Positions 43,355-53,732 are shown, counted from the stretch's first letter. The stretch is 64,000 nucleotides of DNA from Fervidicoccaceae archaeon (GCA_038734945.1 JAVYOA010000002.1:124001-188000), one strand, 5' to 3'. Notes: generated by a model not told the origin, from the letters alone. Made by a program: numbers and translations.

Positions 43355-44389
43355 CTAAATTGAAGCTTTTTCGACTGCTTCAATGCAGGATATGCCGGAG
43401 CCTAACTCCATCAATAGCTTCATTATTTCGCTTTTTTCTGTCTCTATATTGAGGACCACTGCCAGAGGCAGCGCCGGAGTGAAAGGATAAGAAGCATATC
43501 TAAGTGATGCCGTTCTTCGCGCTTGCCTTCTCAATGATCTGACTATCTGGAGCTCAGGACTTTCACCTTTCTCGACAGTACCACCATATTGAGTGATTAT
43601 TTTGGAAAATAGCTGAGCTATCCCCTCACTCTGAATAGATTCCAGTATTTCCTTGCCTCTCACTCTGCATCCTCTTGCTTTCTCTATTATCGAGGTCGTT
43701 ACGCGATTGCTTCCATCAATTCTCACGGCATTAACTGAAAGAAATAGAATCTTCTCATCTATATAATAGCAGAGAGTATCTAAAATCTCCTGCTTCCTAA
43801 TTTGATTAAGCTCAGATACTTTCCTATTAAGTAATTCTATTATATTCAAAAAGAGAGAGAGCTGAAATGTGCTGATTCCTCCTCCTTCTTCTAGAGATTT
43901 CAGAGATTGGAGAAGTGCTTCCCTAATTTCTTTTTTGCTAACTATTTTTTGAATCACAGTTTTTATTTGAGGCGGTGAGCTTCCAAGGGTAAAGGCAGTT
44001 TGCTCCACCAGGTTTCTAAGCAATTCCCCTTCATTTTTTGGCATTGCTGAAATAGCTCTTGAGAGATCTCCCGTGGACTCGAATATTTTTATTCCCAATA
44101 GAACTGAAGAAATTTTCTCCCACGATAGAATTATTTCTATTATTTCTTCTGCTTCTGTTGGAGCTAGCTCTAATATCTTCTCCACCCTTTTTTCTGCTGC
44201 CAATTCCAGCTGAGCAGAGAGCTCCATGAGGTTTCTTATCCCTGCTGGTATGTCATAGCCATGATCTCTTAGAATCTGCGCAATTTTTTCTGGTGCTTCT
44301 CCTTCACATATTTCTCTAAGTGACTGCTGTGTGAAGAACTTTTCCTTCTGTGCATAAAGCTTTGGAAGAAGATATTGGTAAGTCTTCAA
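43355..44389 (-). CDS. atpC: A-type ATP synthase subunit C
   Basis: 344 residues, almost wholly helical. The ending TASLRYASYPFTPALPLAVVLNIETEKSEIMKLLM resembles the conserved C-terminal part of A/V-ATPase subunit C (AC39/V0d), which caps the rotor and links the central stalk to the membrane ring. It follows the H-like subunit with a four-base overlap. The other A-ATPase genes are outside the window, so this pair is separated from the catalytic subunits. Confidence 0.8.
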   Translation of the reverse strand: MKTYQYLLPKLYAQKEKFFTQQSLREICEGEAPEKIAQILRDHGYDIPAGIRNLMELSAQLELAAEKRVEKILELAPTEAEEIIEIILSWEKISSVLLGIKIFESTGDLSRAISAMPKNEGELLRNLVEQTAFTLGSSPPQIKTVIQKIVSKKEIREALLQSLKSLEEGGGISTFQLSLFLNIIELLNRKVSELNQIRKQEILDTLCYYIDEKILFLSVNAVRIDGSNRVTTSIIEKARGCRVRGKEILESIQSEGIAQLFSKIITQYGGTVEKGESPELQIVRSLRRQARRTASLRYASYPFTPALPLAVVLNIETEKSEIMKLLMELGSGISCIEAVEKASI

Positions 44390-44712
44390 CCATAACCCCC
44401 CAGAAACCTTTCCACGACTTTTTCAACAGCAGCTTCCATTTTTTCCTTGGCTTTCCTCTCTAAATCGTCAAGCACTTCTTTCTCTCTTTTTCCATATTTT
44501 TCCTTTAATTCAGCTGTTTTTCTTTCCTTCTCTCTTTCTAGCTCACTTTTAGCATCCTCGATTATTGACCTTGAAAGCTGTTCGAGGCTTTCCAAGGTCG
44601 ATTCAGCTAGGGAAATTAGCTCTTCTCCCTTTTTCTTATATGTTTCCACTTCCTCCGTGACGCTATTCTCAAAATTTACAAATGCCTTGATTACCTGGGA
44701 AGCTCTTTTCAT
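44386..44712 (-). CDS. A-type ATP synthase subunit H-like coiled coil
   Basis: 108 residues, a single long charged coiled coil (VETYKKKGEELISLAESTLESLEQL and DAKSELEREKERKTAELKEKYGKREKEVLDDLERKAKEKMEAAVEKVVERFLGGYG). Length and composition fit the peripheral-stalk subunit H (AhaH) and its place next to subunit C supports this, but coiled coils carry little specific signal; a short subunit E is less likely. Overlaps TrmI and subunit C by four bases each. Confidence 0.62.
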   Translation of the reverse strand: MKRASQVIKAFVNFENSVTEEVETYKKKGEELISLAESTLESLEQLSRSIIEDAKSELEREKERKTAELKEKYGKREKEVLDDLERKAKEKMEAAVEKVVERFLGGYG

Positions 44713-45503
44713 GTTTTCTCACCTGAGGTTTTTCTCAGGAAGACCATGATGTAACCACTGAAGACCTTCTGAAAAAAAGCTGGTCTGATCGCACCTCCTT
44801 CTCTCTCATATTCTCTGCTCATGATCTCCAGCACTTTGTAGGGGTAATATCTTTCTATTACTCTTGGATCATTTAAGGTCTTTAATATTTGGTTTACGCT
44901 TGGAACAAATACAATAACTCTTGCAGAGGAGCTAAGAGATGAATATATGGAAGTCATTGCCTCCCATGGATCGGGAATGTCGAGAAAAAAGGCATCGAAC
45001 CCCTTTTCGTCAATGCCCTTTCTTATGTCTTTTACAAATATTCTATCTCTAACATCATAGCCAAGTAGCTTCAAATTTTCAATTGCCGTTGTGGCCATAT
45101 CATCCCTAATTTCATAACCGTAATATTCTTCCTTATTTCTGATAGCTTTTAGAATGTGGGCTGTAAGGAATCCTGAGCCCACTCCTGATTCCCCTACCAT
45201 GCTTCCGGGACCTATTCCTGAAAGAGAGATCATTATCGCAGCATCCTTCTCATAAATGACCTGACTTTTTCTCCTGAACAAGTTATAGACTACTTCCAGA
45301 TATGATGGTTTCTGAAACATAACCTTGAAACCGGTTGAAGTTTCTATAGATTCTCCCCAATTCCTATTCAAAATGTCATTGTGCCTCAGAATTCCGTACT
45401 TAGTCTGAACAACCTTGTTCCGCTCAAGAATGATCACTCTTTCCTCTCCATTTGGAAAGATGATGAGAGCTGCTTCACCCTCAGCTGGACTCTCTGGAAT
45501 CAT
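44709..45503 (-). CDS. trmI: tRNA (adenine-57/58-N1) methyltransferase TrmI
   Basis: 264 residues. The N-terminal beta domain (EGEAALIIFPNGEERVIILERNKVVQTKYGILRHNDIL) and a Rossmann fold with VGESGVGSGFLTAHIL (SAM motif I), YGYEIRDDM and DAFFLDIPDPWEAM (active-site D-x-P-x-PW) define TrmI. Archaeal enzymes make m1A at 57 and 58 of the T loop. The ATG at 45503 is chosen because GGTGA lies five bases upstream; the longer form from 45554 overlaps TmcA by 74 bases. Confidence 0.93.
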   Translation of the reverse strand: MIPESPAEGEAALIIFPNGEERVIILERNKVVQTKYGILRHNDILNRNWGESIETSTGFKVMFQKPSYLEVVYNLFRRKSQVIYEKDAAIMISLSGIGPGSMVGESGVGSGFLTAHILKAIRNKEEYYGYEIRDDMATTAIENLKLLGYDVRDRIFVKDIRKGIDEKGFDAFFLDIPDPWEAMTSIYSSLSSSARVIVFVPSVNQILKTLNDPRVIERYYPYKVLEIMSREYEREGGAIRPAFFQKVFSGYIMVFLRKTSGEKT

Positions 45504-47994
45504 GCTTCTCACCAGCGATGTGAATGCCAACGGGAGAGGTGGAATCTTTTCCATAATATCCTTTCAATAGCTCCCTAGCAGCATCCTTCAGGTACTGCAT
45601 CACATCTATATCTCTCAAGTGAAGAGATCTTGATATTTCTTCCCATGACCTCCCTTGAAGGACTTTCTGGAGAAGTATGATCTCCTCCCTCTCTCCAAGC
45701 CTTATGATTTCCCCCATATCGCTTTCGAAGTAGAATCTAGCCAGTTCCCACATGATATCGCTGACAGCTTCATATGTCATTGGCCCGTAAACATATATCC
45801 ATAGCCTATCAATATCCATTTCGCTCATTTTTGGTGGCTGAGATTTTACCTTATTAGTGCTTCTGATAATAGAAATTGCCACATCGCTCTCTAGATCTTT
45901 GTAAACATCCCTTAGGCTTTTGACTAATTTCCTCTTCATGTACAGTCTTCCTAATTCCACTATTTCCTTAGCCACACTGCTCAATCCTTTGAGCACAATA
46001 ACCGTGTATTCCCCACTGATCGGATTTCTATCTGGACTCATGTGGATTGGCGTGAATCCGTTCTTAATCCAGAAAGACAGCAGCTTGTTATTTACTCCGA
46101 AGCCACTGCCAACCCAATCCATACCCATAGCTGTTGCTTCCTCTACTAGCTTCTTGAGAGCAAAAGATCCTATCCCTTTGCTCTGGACCCTTGGATGCGT
46201 GGCAATTCTCACAATTCTAATTCCTCTCAGAAATCCCATTTCCCAAATTCTGATATGTTTTAAAACTCTATCTGGAATTATGTTTCCTGGTATTTTGTTT
46301 CCTCTCAGTAGTGTGTCAACAGTTTGTTCATCCAGCCCCCCTTCCACTGCAAGCTGCAGTGAGCATAGAACCTTCCTGCTGTTCTTAGTCATAACTGCTC
46401 TTATGAGGTGGTGAGGTGCATCCGCAAGCATCGCCAGATCGTCAGGCTGGTTTCTATAGTGAGCCAGAACGTATATGCCGAAGATAGACCTAAGCAATTT
46501 TTCTTTTTCTTCAGTAAACAGCTCTTCGGGTCTGATTGAAACGTACTCCAGATCCCCTCTCTCTATATCTTGAATGTCGTTCTCATCCAGCTCATCCGGC
46601 TCAGCATCCAGCAGAAGTGTTCTATAGAGCCACTTCTCCACTGGATCCTCTTCCCCGTATCTTATCGGAGTTTTCAGCTCGCATGATGAAATTTCGATGT
46701 TCTTCATATTTTTCAGCTCTCCCAGAAATCTCACCGAGAAGCCCCTTCCTCCTCCCTCATAGCCATGCAATGTAGCAGAAAAGGCTATTCTGTCATGGGA
46801 TTTTAGAATATTCATCAGAAGAGGAACATGAATGCCTGAGGCCTCATCTACGGCCACGATATCGCCCTTGATCTTCGGAACGCTCAGAGGAGACCAGTAT
46901 TCTATTGAGAAAAACGGCCCTTGGAGCTCAATTATGTTTCCTCCTCTCTGAACGGCATTGACTTTATATCCAAGCGCTTCTGCTGCCTTTTTCGCCAGAA
47001 GAAAGAGAGACTGGACATTTTGAGGCTCAGGAGATGTAACTATTATTCTAACCTTGTGCTTGAACTCCTTCATTGATTCTGCTATTCCAATCAATCCAAT
47101 TCCAAGCGCACATGATTTCCCTCTTCCTCTATCAGCAGTTATTAGAACTACCTTTTTCCAACCTTTCCTTGGTTTGTCTATGAGCGTCTCCAGCGTAACT
47201 GCCGCCATAACCTGGTCTGTGGTTAGGGCAAGTTCGTAAAGCTTCCTGGGAAATTTTGTTTTCTCTGGAATGGATTCTTCTATGTTCTGCTCCTTCTGAG
47301 GCCTTTCAAGTTTTACCTTCGCATTCTTAACAATTCTGTCGCTCCCCAAATCATATATATAAGTCCCTTCAGCTTTCATGAGAGTCCGTATGAACCATGA
47401 TATGAAGACATGTCTGGGCTCGGAATAGCCGGGTACTAGCAATCTCTGCTTGAATATTGTCAGCTTATTTCCCCAACTATTGAGGTCAGGAGCTATGAAG
47501 ATTACTATTCCTCCTCCTCTCACTGTCTCCACCAGTCTACCAACATCATTAGGCCTCAAGTCATCTGATAGATCGAGCACCAATGCGTCGAATGTGGTTC
47601 CCAAATATTTGTCGCTCTTTTCATAGATGTCTATTCTTCTCTCTTCCCCACTTTCCTTTCCCTTTTTCCTCATTTTCAAGAACTGTCTGAATACTTCCTT
47701 TCTTATTCTGGATTCTTCGAGCTCATCGTGATATATATATAGAACTCTGGCCTTCCTGCCAGTTAGCTTTCGAAGCTCAAGAGAGTATTGGTGGATTATA
47801 TAGGCTGCATAAAATCCCTGTTTACCTGGATCGCCTCCAGATAGAACTATGAGCCTTCTGTGCCTGCTCTCAAGATATCTTTTAGTGTTTCTCCTTATTT
47901 TACCTGAAAGTTTCTTTAGAGATGGAGAAAGGCTCTTGAGCAGTTCCGCTATTTTCTCTCTGGAGATCTCCTCGATCTCCCTTCGTCCAAGCAA
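45481..47994 (-). CDS. tmcA: tRNA(Met) cytidine acetyltransferase TmcA
   Basis: 837 residues in the order DUF1726 domain, RNA helicase-like ATPase with Walker A ADRGRGKS at 287-294 and Walker B VAVDEAS, GNAT acetyltransferase (RIVRIATHPRVQSKGIGSFALKKL, about 590-620) and C-terminal tRNA-binding part. It makes N4-acetylcytidine; archaeal members can modify many sites in rRNA and tRNA, important at high temperature. TTG start at 47994 with GGAGGTAAAAG upstream. It lies directly after Cdc48 and overlaps TrmI by 23 bases. Confidence 0.95.
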   Translation of the reverse strand: MLGRREIEEISREKIAELLKSLSPSLKKLSGKIRRNTKRYLESRHRRLIVLSGGDPGKQGFYAAYIIHQYSLELRKLTGRKARVLYIYHDELEESRIRKEVFRQFLKMRKKGKESGEERRIDIYEKSDKYLGTTFDALVLDLSDDLRPNDVGRLVETVRGGGIVIFIAPDLNSWGNKLTIFKQRLLVPGYSEPRHVFISWFIRTLMKAEGTYIYDLGSDRIVKNAKVKLERPQKEQNIEESIPEKTKFPRKLYELALTTDQVMAAVTLETLIDKPRKGWKKVVLITADRGRGKSCALGIGLIGIAESMKEFKHKVRIIVTSPEPQNVQSLFLLAKKAAEALGYKVNAVQRGGNIIELQGPFFSIEYWSPLSVPKIKGDIVAVDEASGIHVPLLMNILKSHDRIAFSATLHGYEGGGRGFSVRFLGELKNMKNIEISSCELKTPIRYGEEDPVEKWLYRTLLLDAEPDELDENDIQDIERGDLEYVSIRPEELFTEEKEKLLRSIFGIYVLAHYRNQPDDLAMLADAPHHLIRAVMTKNSRKVLCSLQLAVEGGLDEQTVDTLLRGNKIPGNIIPDRVLKHIRIWEMGFLRGIRIVRIATHPRVQSKGIGSFALKKLVEEATAMGMDWVGSGFGVNNKLLSFWIKNGFTPIHMSPDRNPISGEYTVIVLKGLSSVAKEIVELGRLYMKRKLVKSLRDVYKDLESDVAISIIRSTNKVKSQPPKMSEMDIDRLWIYVYGPMTYEAVSDIMWELARFYFESDMGEIIRLGEREEIILLQKVLQGRSWEEISRSLHLRDIDVMQYLKDAARELLKGYYGKDSTSPVGIHIAGEKHDSRESS

Positions 47995-48017
47995 AAATCT
48001 TTTACCTCCAGAAAAAA

Positions 48018-50207
48018 TTAGAGAGTTAGCCTCTTAAGCTGCTTGGCCAATCTCTCATATTTTTCAATGTCTTCTTTCGTTAGCGAGGGCTGAACCTGCT
48101 CCATTGCCTTCAGGAAGTACTTCATATCTATTGCTCTAGCCTCCAGTTTTTCCCTTAGAGCAAGCATAACTGCCTCTCTAACGAGAGCTTCGAGATCAGC
48201 TCCAGTATATCCTTCAGTCATCTCTGCCAGTTTCTCCAAATCTACGTTTTGTGCTAGTGGAACTCTCTTTGTGTGAATCTTCAGTATGCTCAATCTAGAT
48301 TCCTTGTTGGGTGGAGGAATGTATATGAGTCTATCAAATCTTCCAGGCCTGAGAAGAGCTGGATCTATGATGTCCGGTCTGTTGGTAGCAGCTATTACTA
48401 CAACGTTTGTCAGAGGCTGAATTCCGTCCATTTCAGTCAATATCTGGTTTACGATTCTGTCCGTAACGCCACTACTATCATATCTAAGTCCCCTAGCTGA
48501 GGCAATAGAGTCGATTTCATCGAAGAATATTATGGTAGGAGCAACCTGCCTTGCCCTCCTGAATATCTCCCTTATTGCCTTCTCGCTCTCTCCAACCCAC
48601 TTGCTCAATATTTCTGGACCTCTAACTGCTATGAAGTTGGCCTCACTCTCAGTTGCTGCTGCCTTGGCAAGCATTGTCTTCCCAGTTCCAGGAGGACCGA
48701 ACAGGAGGATCCCCTTCGGCGGCCTGATTCCCATGGAATCGTAGATGTTTGGATATTTGAGGGGCCACTCAACTGCCTCCCTAAGCTGCTGCTTCGCTTC
48801 CTCCAGCCCTCCTATATCGCTCCATCTCACGTTTGGCACTTCAACATAGACCTCTCTTATCAGCGATGGGCCTACATCCTTCATTGCAGATAGGAAATCG
48901 TTCCAACTCACCTTTAGCTCCTTGAGAATTTCGGGCCTTATTGGCCTATTTACATCGATTTTCTTCTCTTCAATGAACCTCCTTATAGCGTTCATAGCAG
49001 CTTCCTTAACCAGTGCTGCTATATCTGCTCCTGTGAAACCGTGGGTCATTGAGGCTATTTTCTCCAAATCTACGTCATCAGCCAAGGGCACGTTCCTGGT
49101 ATGAACGAGGAGAATTTCCTTCCTTGCTTTAACATCTGGTGGGCCAATCTCTATTTCTCTGTCAAATCTTCCTGGCCTTCTGAGAGCAGGATCAACTGCA
49201 TTTGGCCTATTTGTAGCACCAATAACAACAACTCTTCCCCTCTCTTTCAATCCATCCATAAGGGTGAGGAGCTGGGCAACTACCCTTCTCTCAACCTCTC
49301 CTGTGACCTCCTCTCTCTTTGGAGCAATGCTATCAATCTCATCAATGAATATTATTGAGGGGGCATTCTCCTGGGCCTGCTGGAATATTTCCCTAAGCCT
49401 CTGCTCGCTCTCTCCATAGAACTTGCTCATTATCTCTGGACCGCTTATAGCTATGAAGTAAGCTCCAATCTCATTTGCGAGCGCCTTGGCAAGCAGGGTT
49501 TTTCCTGTACCTGGAGGACCATAGAGAAGCACTCCTTTTGGAGGCTCAATTCCAAGATGCCTGAAAAGCTCAGGCTGCCTCATAGGCAGCTCAACGATCT
49601 CCCTTAGCTTCCTCTTTGCTTCCTCAAGGTCTCCTATATCCTCCCAGGTTACTCTCGGTACCTCTCCAGCCTCCACTATGCCCTTTTCCGGCTCTTCTTT
49701 CAATATAAGCTCGGTAGATGGAGTTACATACACATTTGCCGTTGGTTGAGTAGAGGTTACAACCATTGTGAGTTCTTCACCGAAAGGAGAGAGGGGGATC
49801 TGAATTGTCTCCCCTCTCCTTAGGGGTTTACCTTCCAGCTCCTCTTTCAAATATGATGCAAGGTACTCTAGGTCAATTGGGAATAATCTTATGTTTTCCA
49901 CTGGAGCAAGAGTTACTTTTGTAGCTGGAGAGGCCTCGGCTTTCCTAACAGTTACGGTCTCTCCAACACTGACTCCAATTGCCTTTCTTAGAAAGCCATC
50001 TATTCTAACAATATCTTTGTCCTCATCCTCGGGATAGGCTGGCCATGCCTGTGCAAGAACATTTCCCTTGCTTCCTTCAAGCTCTATGAAATCTCCGGTA
50101 TTCAGACCAAGCTTCTCCATAATCTTCGTGCTTATCCTGGCTCTTTTTCTTCCTACATCTCTCGACCTTGCTTCACCAACAGTGAGCTTTATTTCCTTCT
50201 CCAACAA
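48018..50207 (-). CDS. cdc48: Cdc48/VAT-type AAA+ ATPase
   Basis: 729 residues. N-terminal substrate domain (double-psi barrel, about 1-180) and two AAA modules with Walker A GPPGTGKT at 230-237 and 504-511, Walker B IIFIDEID and IIFFDEID, and arginine fingers in RRPGRFDR and LRPGRFDR. It unfolds proteins, probably for the proteasome. TTG start (50207 or the next TTG at 50204) after GGGTGAA. The tail after the second module is short ([14 protein letters not shown]) and lacks an evident HbYX ending. Confidence 0.97.
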   Translation of the reverse strand: MLEKEIKLTVGEARSRDVGRKRARISTKIMEKLGLNTGDFIELEGSKGNVLAQAWPAYPEDEDKDIVRIDGFLRKAIGVSVGETVTVRKAEASPATKVTLAPVENIRLFPIDLEYLASYLKEELEGKPLRRGETIQIPLSPFGEELTMVVTSTQPTANVYVTPSTELILKEEPEKGIVEAGEVPRVTWEDIGDLEEAKRKLREIVELPMRQPELFRHLGIEPPKGVLLYGPPGTGKTLLAKALANEIGAYFIAISGPEIMSKFYGESEQRLREIFQQAQENAPSIIFIDEIDSIAPKREEVTGEVERRVVAQLLTLMDGLKERGRVVVIGATNRPNAVDPALRRPGRFDREIEIGPPDVKARKEILLVHTRNVPLADDVDLEKIASMTHGFTGADIAALVKEAAMNAIRRFIEEKKIDVNRPIRPEILKELKVSWNDFLSAMKDVGPSLIREVYVEVPNVRWSDIGGLEEAKQQLREAVEWPLKYPNIYDSMGIRPPKGILLFGPPGTGKTMLAKAAATESEANFIAVRGPEILSKWVGESEKAIREIFRRARQVAPTIIFFDEIDSIASARGLRYDSSGVTDRIVNQILTEMDGIQPLTNVVVIAATNRPDIIDPALLRPGRFDRLIYIPPPNKESRLSILKIHTKRVPLAQNVDLEKLAEMTEGYTGADLEALVREAVMLALREKLEARAIDMKYFLKAMEQVQPSLTKEDIEKYERLAKQLKRLTL

Positions 50208-50277
50208 GAATTCACCCTACTTAATATTATTATGAATTAATAATAATTTTAACAAGCCTTTATTTTTTGATTTCACT

Positions 50278-51648
50278 TTATTCCTGCTTTTCCTTTTCCT
50301 CAATGGGCTCAACTATTAGAACTGGTCCCTCCTTTGAAAGTACTATGACGCTTTCTCCAGGCTTTATATATCCTTTTTTGCTCTTTGCTTTCCAATATTC
50401 TCCCTGTACTTTGACATACCCTTCCTCTTCCGGAGATATAGGATCTATTGCTGTTCCCTTGAGCCCCTCGAACTTCCACTCGAATGGTTTTTTCCTCCTA
50501 ACCTTTACGATTTTATATACGACGAACGCAGTGAAAGAACCGAATGCGATGCCTATTCCATATGCAGCATAAAGGAATGACATGGCATACTGCTGCCCGA
50601 ATGAATAACCCGTTCCTGTTGGCAAAAGAGCTATCCCAAGGACTAGCATTACTATGCCTGTCCCACCGACTATTCCAAAGCCAGGAAGAACGGCATGCTC
50701 AATGAATATGAGAAGCAGGCCGAGCAGTATTAGAAGGACTGAAGTTGCGCTTATGCTGTAACCACTTCCGAGAAAGCCTAAAAGCATCAAGAGAAGCCCT
50801 ATTGGTGTTACAGCAAGGTGTCCTGATATAATGCTGAAAAGGAGTATCATCATCCCCAAGGAAAGCAGTAGGGTTGATATCGTTGGATCTGAAAGCGCAT
50901 GTACTAGGTAGTGTCTCAAGCTCATGCTAACATATTCAACGCTTGCTCCATAGGTGTTCAATGTATAGTTTCTATTCAATGCTGGAACATAGACCGTTGT
51001 TCCGTTCATCTGCTGGAGAAGCGAATCAAGAGTTGGTGCCACATAATTTATTACTCCATTGCGAAGCGCAGAGTCCGCCCCCAAGTTGAGGTTCTCTGTA
51101 ACAAACAGATGAATAGCTGTCAAGTTCCTTCCCTTGTTTCCAGCATGCTCATCAAGAAAAGTCAGTATTGGATTGATAATTTTGGATTCATTGGTGGGAG
51201 TATATTCTCCAGTTGTTGGATTATATTCAATCGGCTGCATAGATCCTATGATGGTTCCCGGCTGCATGGCAGCTATGTGACATGAGACTAAAATCATTGT
51301 TCCAGCGCTTTCAGCCCATCTATCTACCACATAGCCAACAACCGGAATCGTTGAACTATCTATGGAGGTTACTATATTCATTGCTGAATCGAGCAGACCT
51401 CCTGGAGTATTGAGCATTATTACTAAGATTGCATTCTGAGATTCGGCATACGAGATTGCCATTGATACGTAGTCTTCAACTGCAGTATCGATAACTCCAG
51501 TTACCTTTATGACCACTACTTTTTGCCCTATAGTTGGGTTCTCTTGAGCAAGTGCAGGATGCTGCAGCGCATTGCTTGCAAAGAAAAATAGAAAAATGAC
51601 AAGGAGAACCGTTATGCTCCTTGAAAAATTGTATTTCAAATCAATCAT
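50278..51648 (-). CDS. NfeD-type membrane-bound ClpP-like serine protease
   Basis: 456 residues. Signal/anchor helix at about 11-28, a ClpP-like protease domain with LNTPGGLLDSAM, catalytic Ser114 in AESAGTM and a likely lysine partner near 156, then four to five transmembrane helices and a C-terminal NfeD OB-fold domain (GLKGTAIDPISPEEEGYVKVQGEYWKAKSKKGYIKPGESVIVL). Such 1510-N type proteases cut the C terminus of the stomatin encoded beside them, and the SPFH gene here is 15 bases upstream. Confidence 0.93.
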   Translation of the reverse strand: MIDLKYNFSRSITVLLVIFLFFFASNALQHPALAQENPTIGQKVVVIKVTGVIDTAVEDYVSMAISYAESQNAILVIMLNTPGGLLDSAMNIVTSIDSSTIPVVGYVVDRWAESAGTMILVSCHIAAMQPGTIIGSMQPIEYNPTTGEYTPTNESKIINPILTFLDEHAGNKGRNLTAIHLFVTENLNLGADSALRNGVINYVAPTLDSLLQQMNGTTVYVPALNRNYTLNTYGASVEYVSMSLRHYLVHALSDPTISTLLLSLGMMILLFSIISGHLAVTPIGLLLMLLGFLGSGYSISATSVLLILLGLLLIFIEHAVLPGFGIVGGTGIVMLVLGIALLPTGTGYSFGQQYAMSFLYAAYGIGIAFGSFTAFVVYKIVKVRRKKPFEWKFEGLKGTAIDPISPEEEGYVKVQGEYWKAKSKKGYIKPGESVIVLSKEGPVLIVEPIEEKEKQE

Positions 51649-51663
51649 CTTTGCTATTTCCCT

Positions 51664-52464
51664 TCACTCCTCTTTTTTGCTTGGAAGCTGCCTGGTCAAT
51701 CCTATAAGAGTTCCCAAATTCTCGCTTCTGGACTCAGGGGTTACAACTATCAGATTCTTTTCCCTAGCTATTTCAATTAGAGTTTGTAGCTCTCTCAATC
51801 TCATTGCCATTGGATGAGTCTCGTAGAATGTTGCTGCCTCAGACATGATGCTTGCGCTCTGTCTCTCTCCCTCGGCCTCAATTATTCTAGCTCTCCTGAA
51901 TCTCTCGGCCTCGGCCTGCTTAGCTAAAGCTCTGAGCATGGTTTCAGGCAGCTTTACTTCCTTCAGTGTTACTGCAGTGACCTTTATTCCCCAAGGATCT
52001 GTGAGCTCGTCGAGTATTGCCTGTATTCTCTTGTTTAGCTCGTCTCTTTTTGATAGAAGATCATCTAGCTCCACCTGGCCTATTATATCTCTCAATGTCG
52101 TCTGTGAGAGCATTAGAACAGCATATGAATAGTTTTCGACTGTGACTATTGCCTTGACCGGATCAATTACTTTGTAGTAGATAACAGCATCAACACCCAC
52201 TGAAACGTTGTCTCTAGTAACGCTCTTCTGCTCGGGCACATCTACAGCTACTATTCTCAAATCAACTTTTATCAGTCTATCCACAAAGGGAATGATGAGG
52301 AATAAACCGGGACCCTTTGCCCCCATCAGTCTTCCCAATCTGAATATGACCGCTCTCTCGTATTCCCTCACTACCTTTACTGACATGGAAAGCAATATGA
52401 TTACGAATATGAAGACTAGAAGGATAGCTGACAAATTGCTTATTAAAACCGATGAAATGTCCAT
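51664..52464 (-). CDS. SPFH/stomatin-like membrane protein (slipin)
   Basis: 266 residues: one N-terminal membrane helix (ISNLSAILLVFIFVIILLSMS), the SPFH domain (YERAVIFRLGRLMGAKGPGLFLIIPFVDRLIKVDLR) and an alanine/glutamate-rich coiled coil (ALAKQAEAERFRRARIIEAEGERQSASIMSEAA). Typical slipin paired with an NfeD protease, thought to form membrane oligomers. ATG at 52464 preceded by AAAGGGAT. The C-terminal hydrophobic segment NLIVVTPESRSENLGTLIGL is the usual protease target region. Confidence 0.94.
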   Translation of the reverse strand: MDISSVLISNLSAILLVFIFVIILLSMSVKVVREYERAVIFRLGRLMGAKGPGLFLIIPFVDRLIKVDLRIVAVDVPEQKSVTRDNVSVGVDAVIYYKVIDPVKAIVTVENYSYAVLMLSQTTLRDIIGQVELDDLLSKRDELNKRIQAILDELTDPWGIKVTAVTLKEVKLPETMLRALAKQAEAERFRRARIIEAEGERQSASIMSEAATFYETHPMAMRLRELQTLIEIAREKNLIVVTPESRSENLGTLIGLTRQLPSKKEE

Positions 52465-52494
52465 TTTTATATCCCTTTTATAATTTGCCTGTTC

Positions 52495-52505
52495 GTATAT
52501 ATATC
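52495..52505 (-). promoter_or_regulatory. TATA box of the SPFH-NfeD operon
   Basis: The minus strand reads GATATATATAC. A start site near 52474 would leave about ten leader bases, enough for the SD AAAGGGAT. The rest of the 211-base spacer is AT-rich without other clear signals. Confidence 0.55.
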
Positions 52506-52675
52506 TTTGTAGATTAAGTTTTTCCTTATTTTTTTAATTAGAAAAAAACTTAATTTGATTTTTTCCATTGTTTTCAAACAATTTTATTTTTAAAAATACA
52601 GCCTGTTCCTGCTTCAGCAAATTCCGTGAAAAGTTTTAATTAACAGGAATCTTAAAAAAAATTGAGGAATGTAGC

Positions 52676-52954
52676 TTGCTAAACGAAGAAATGGAAAGAA
52701 TGAAAAATGAAATAATAAGCTTAATTGATGAGAATGCAAGCAATTGGATAAAAGCAGCATTCTTTTCAGACGAAGTTATTGAAGTTATAATGGAAGGTCT
52801 ATATTCAAAATGGGAAGGAAACAATGAAGAAGGCAGGCCAATTGATTATGCTACAGCAGATCAGCTGAAGATTATGCTGAAAAAAGCCCGACACTATGCT
52901 TCAATGAGCCCAGAGGAAGCAATGAGATTGGTGCTAAAAAGAATGGAAGAGTGA
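52676..52954 (+). CDS. Small helical protein of unknown function
   Basis: 92 residues, not recognised. EEMERMKNEIISLIDENASNWIKAAFFSDEVIEVIMEGLYSKW is a helical N-terminal part; ADQLKIMLKKARHYASMSPEEAMRLVLKRMEE ends it. Acidic, soluble, no cysteine. TTG start at 52676 after GAGGAATGTAGC. Reading-frame composition (no rare-looking stretches, K/E rich) suggests a real gene. It lies alone on the plus strand, divergent to the SPFH gene. Confidence 0.65.
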   Translation: MLNEEMERMKNEIISLIDENASNWIKAAFFSDEVIEVIMEGLYSKWEGNNEEGRPIDYATADQLKIMLKKARHYASMSPEEAMRLVLKRMEE

Positions 52955-53038
52955 CTTTTTCATAATGATTGAAACTGCTTTTTAAAGCATTTCTAGCATC
53001 TTTTCTAGGTCCAAAAAGGTGCAGTTTTTAAATTGGAG

Positions 53039-53650
53039 TTATAGCTGAAGAGCTGCCTTTACCCTTTCTCCGATTTTTTCCGGAGATATTACAAACACAA
53101 ACTTTATGTCGTCTGCGAGCTTTCTTGGAATGGATTTCTCCAGATCAGCATTATCAGTTATTAGTATTCCTTTCCTCTCACTGTCTATTAGCATGAGTAT
53201 GAAGTTGAGAAGCTCAATATTGCTTTCAAATCCTCTCTTTCCTATTATGAATTTCACCAAGTAGCCTTCGCCCTTCACATCTGCTATAGCATCGGGGAGG
53301 TACTGCATCCCGGTTTTTCCCAGAATGGTCTTGCCTGTATATACCTGTAGACCTGCCTTAGATAGCTCTCCAACATACCACGAAAGCTGCTCCGCGTACT
53401 GTCTTGTACCTGCAGACATGGCAAGCATGTTGCTTAGGGACTGTAGAGCAGAATATGCTAGGACTCCGGTTGAAGTAAGCTTAACGAGCTTTTGCTTACC
53501 GATTGAGACTTCTGTGATTAGTCCTCCTCTTTCAAGAATATTGAGGTATTTCTGTAGCATCTTCGAGTTCATGTTGGTCTTGTACATAAGATGGGTTTTT
53601 TTGATACCTTGTTCCCCTCCCGATACAATTACGCTCATCATTTCATTCAA
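53039..53650 (-). CDS. Winged-helix DNA-binding protein, start uncertain
   Basis: 203 residues. KKTHLMYKTNMNSKMLQKYLNILERGGLITEVSIGKQKLVKLTSTGVLAYSAL is a winged helix of the archaeal HTH_45 type; the C-terminal half (YLVKFIIGKRGFESNIELLNFILMLIDSERKGILITD) is a domain I do not recognise. The TTG at 53650 has no SD. In frame, 17 further codons reach 53701 and add ERKYRTDTEILNEMM, the usual first helix of this family, but only ATA and CTG could start there; GAGAGGT and GGTGA lie just upstream of the ATA. Confidence 0.75.
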   Translation of the reverse strand: MNEMMSVIVSGGEQGIKKTHLMYKTNMNSKMLQKYLNILERGGLITEVSIGKQKLVKLTSTGVLAYSALQSLSNMLAMSAGTRQYAEQLSWYVGELSKAGLQVYTGKTILGKTGMQYLPDAIADVKGEGYLVKFIIGKRGFESNIELLNFILMLIDSERKGILITDNADLEKSIPRKLADDIKFVFVISPEKIGERVKAALQL

Positions 53651-53732
53651 GATTTCTGTATCTGTTCTATATTTCCTTTCGTCCTTTGCCAGACCGCTTA
53701 TGGCTCACCAACCTCTCAAATTTTTATTACTT

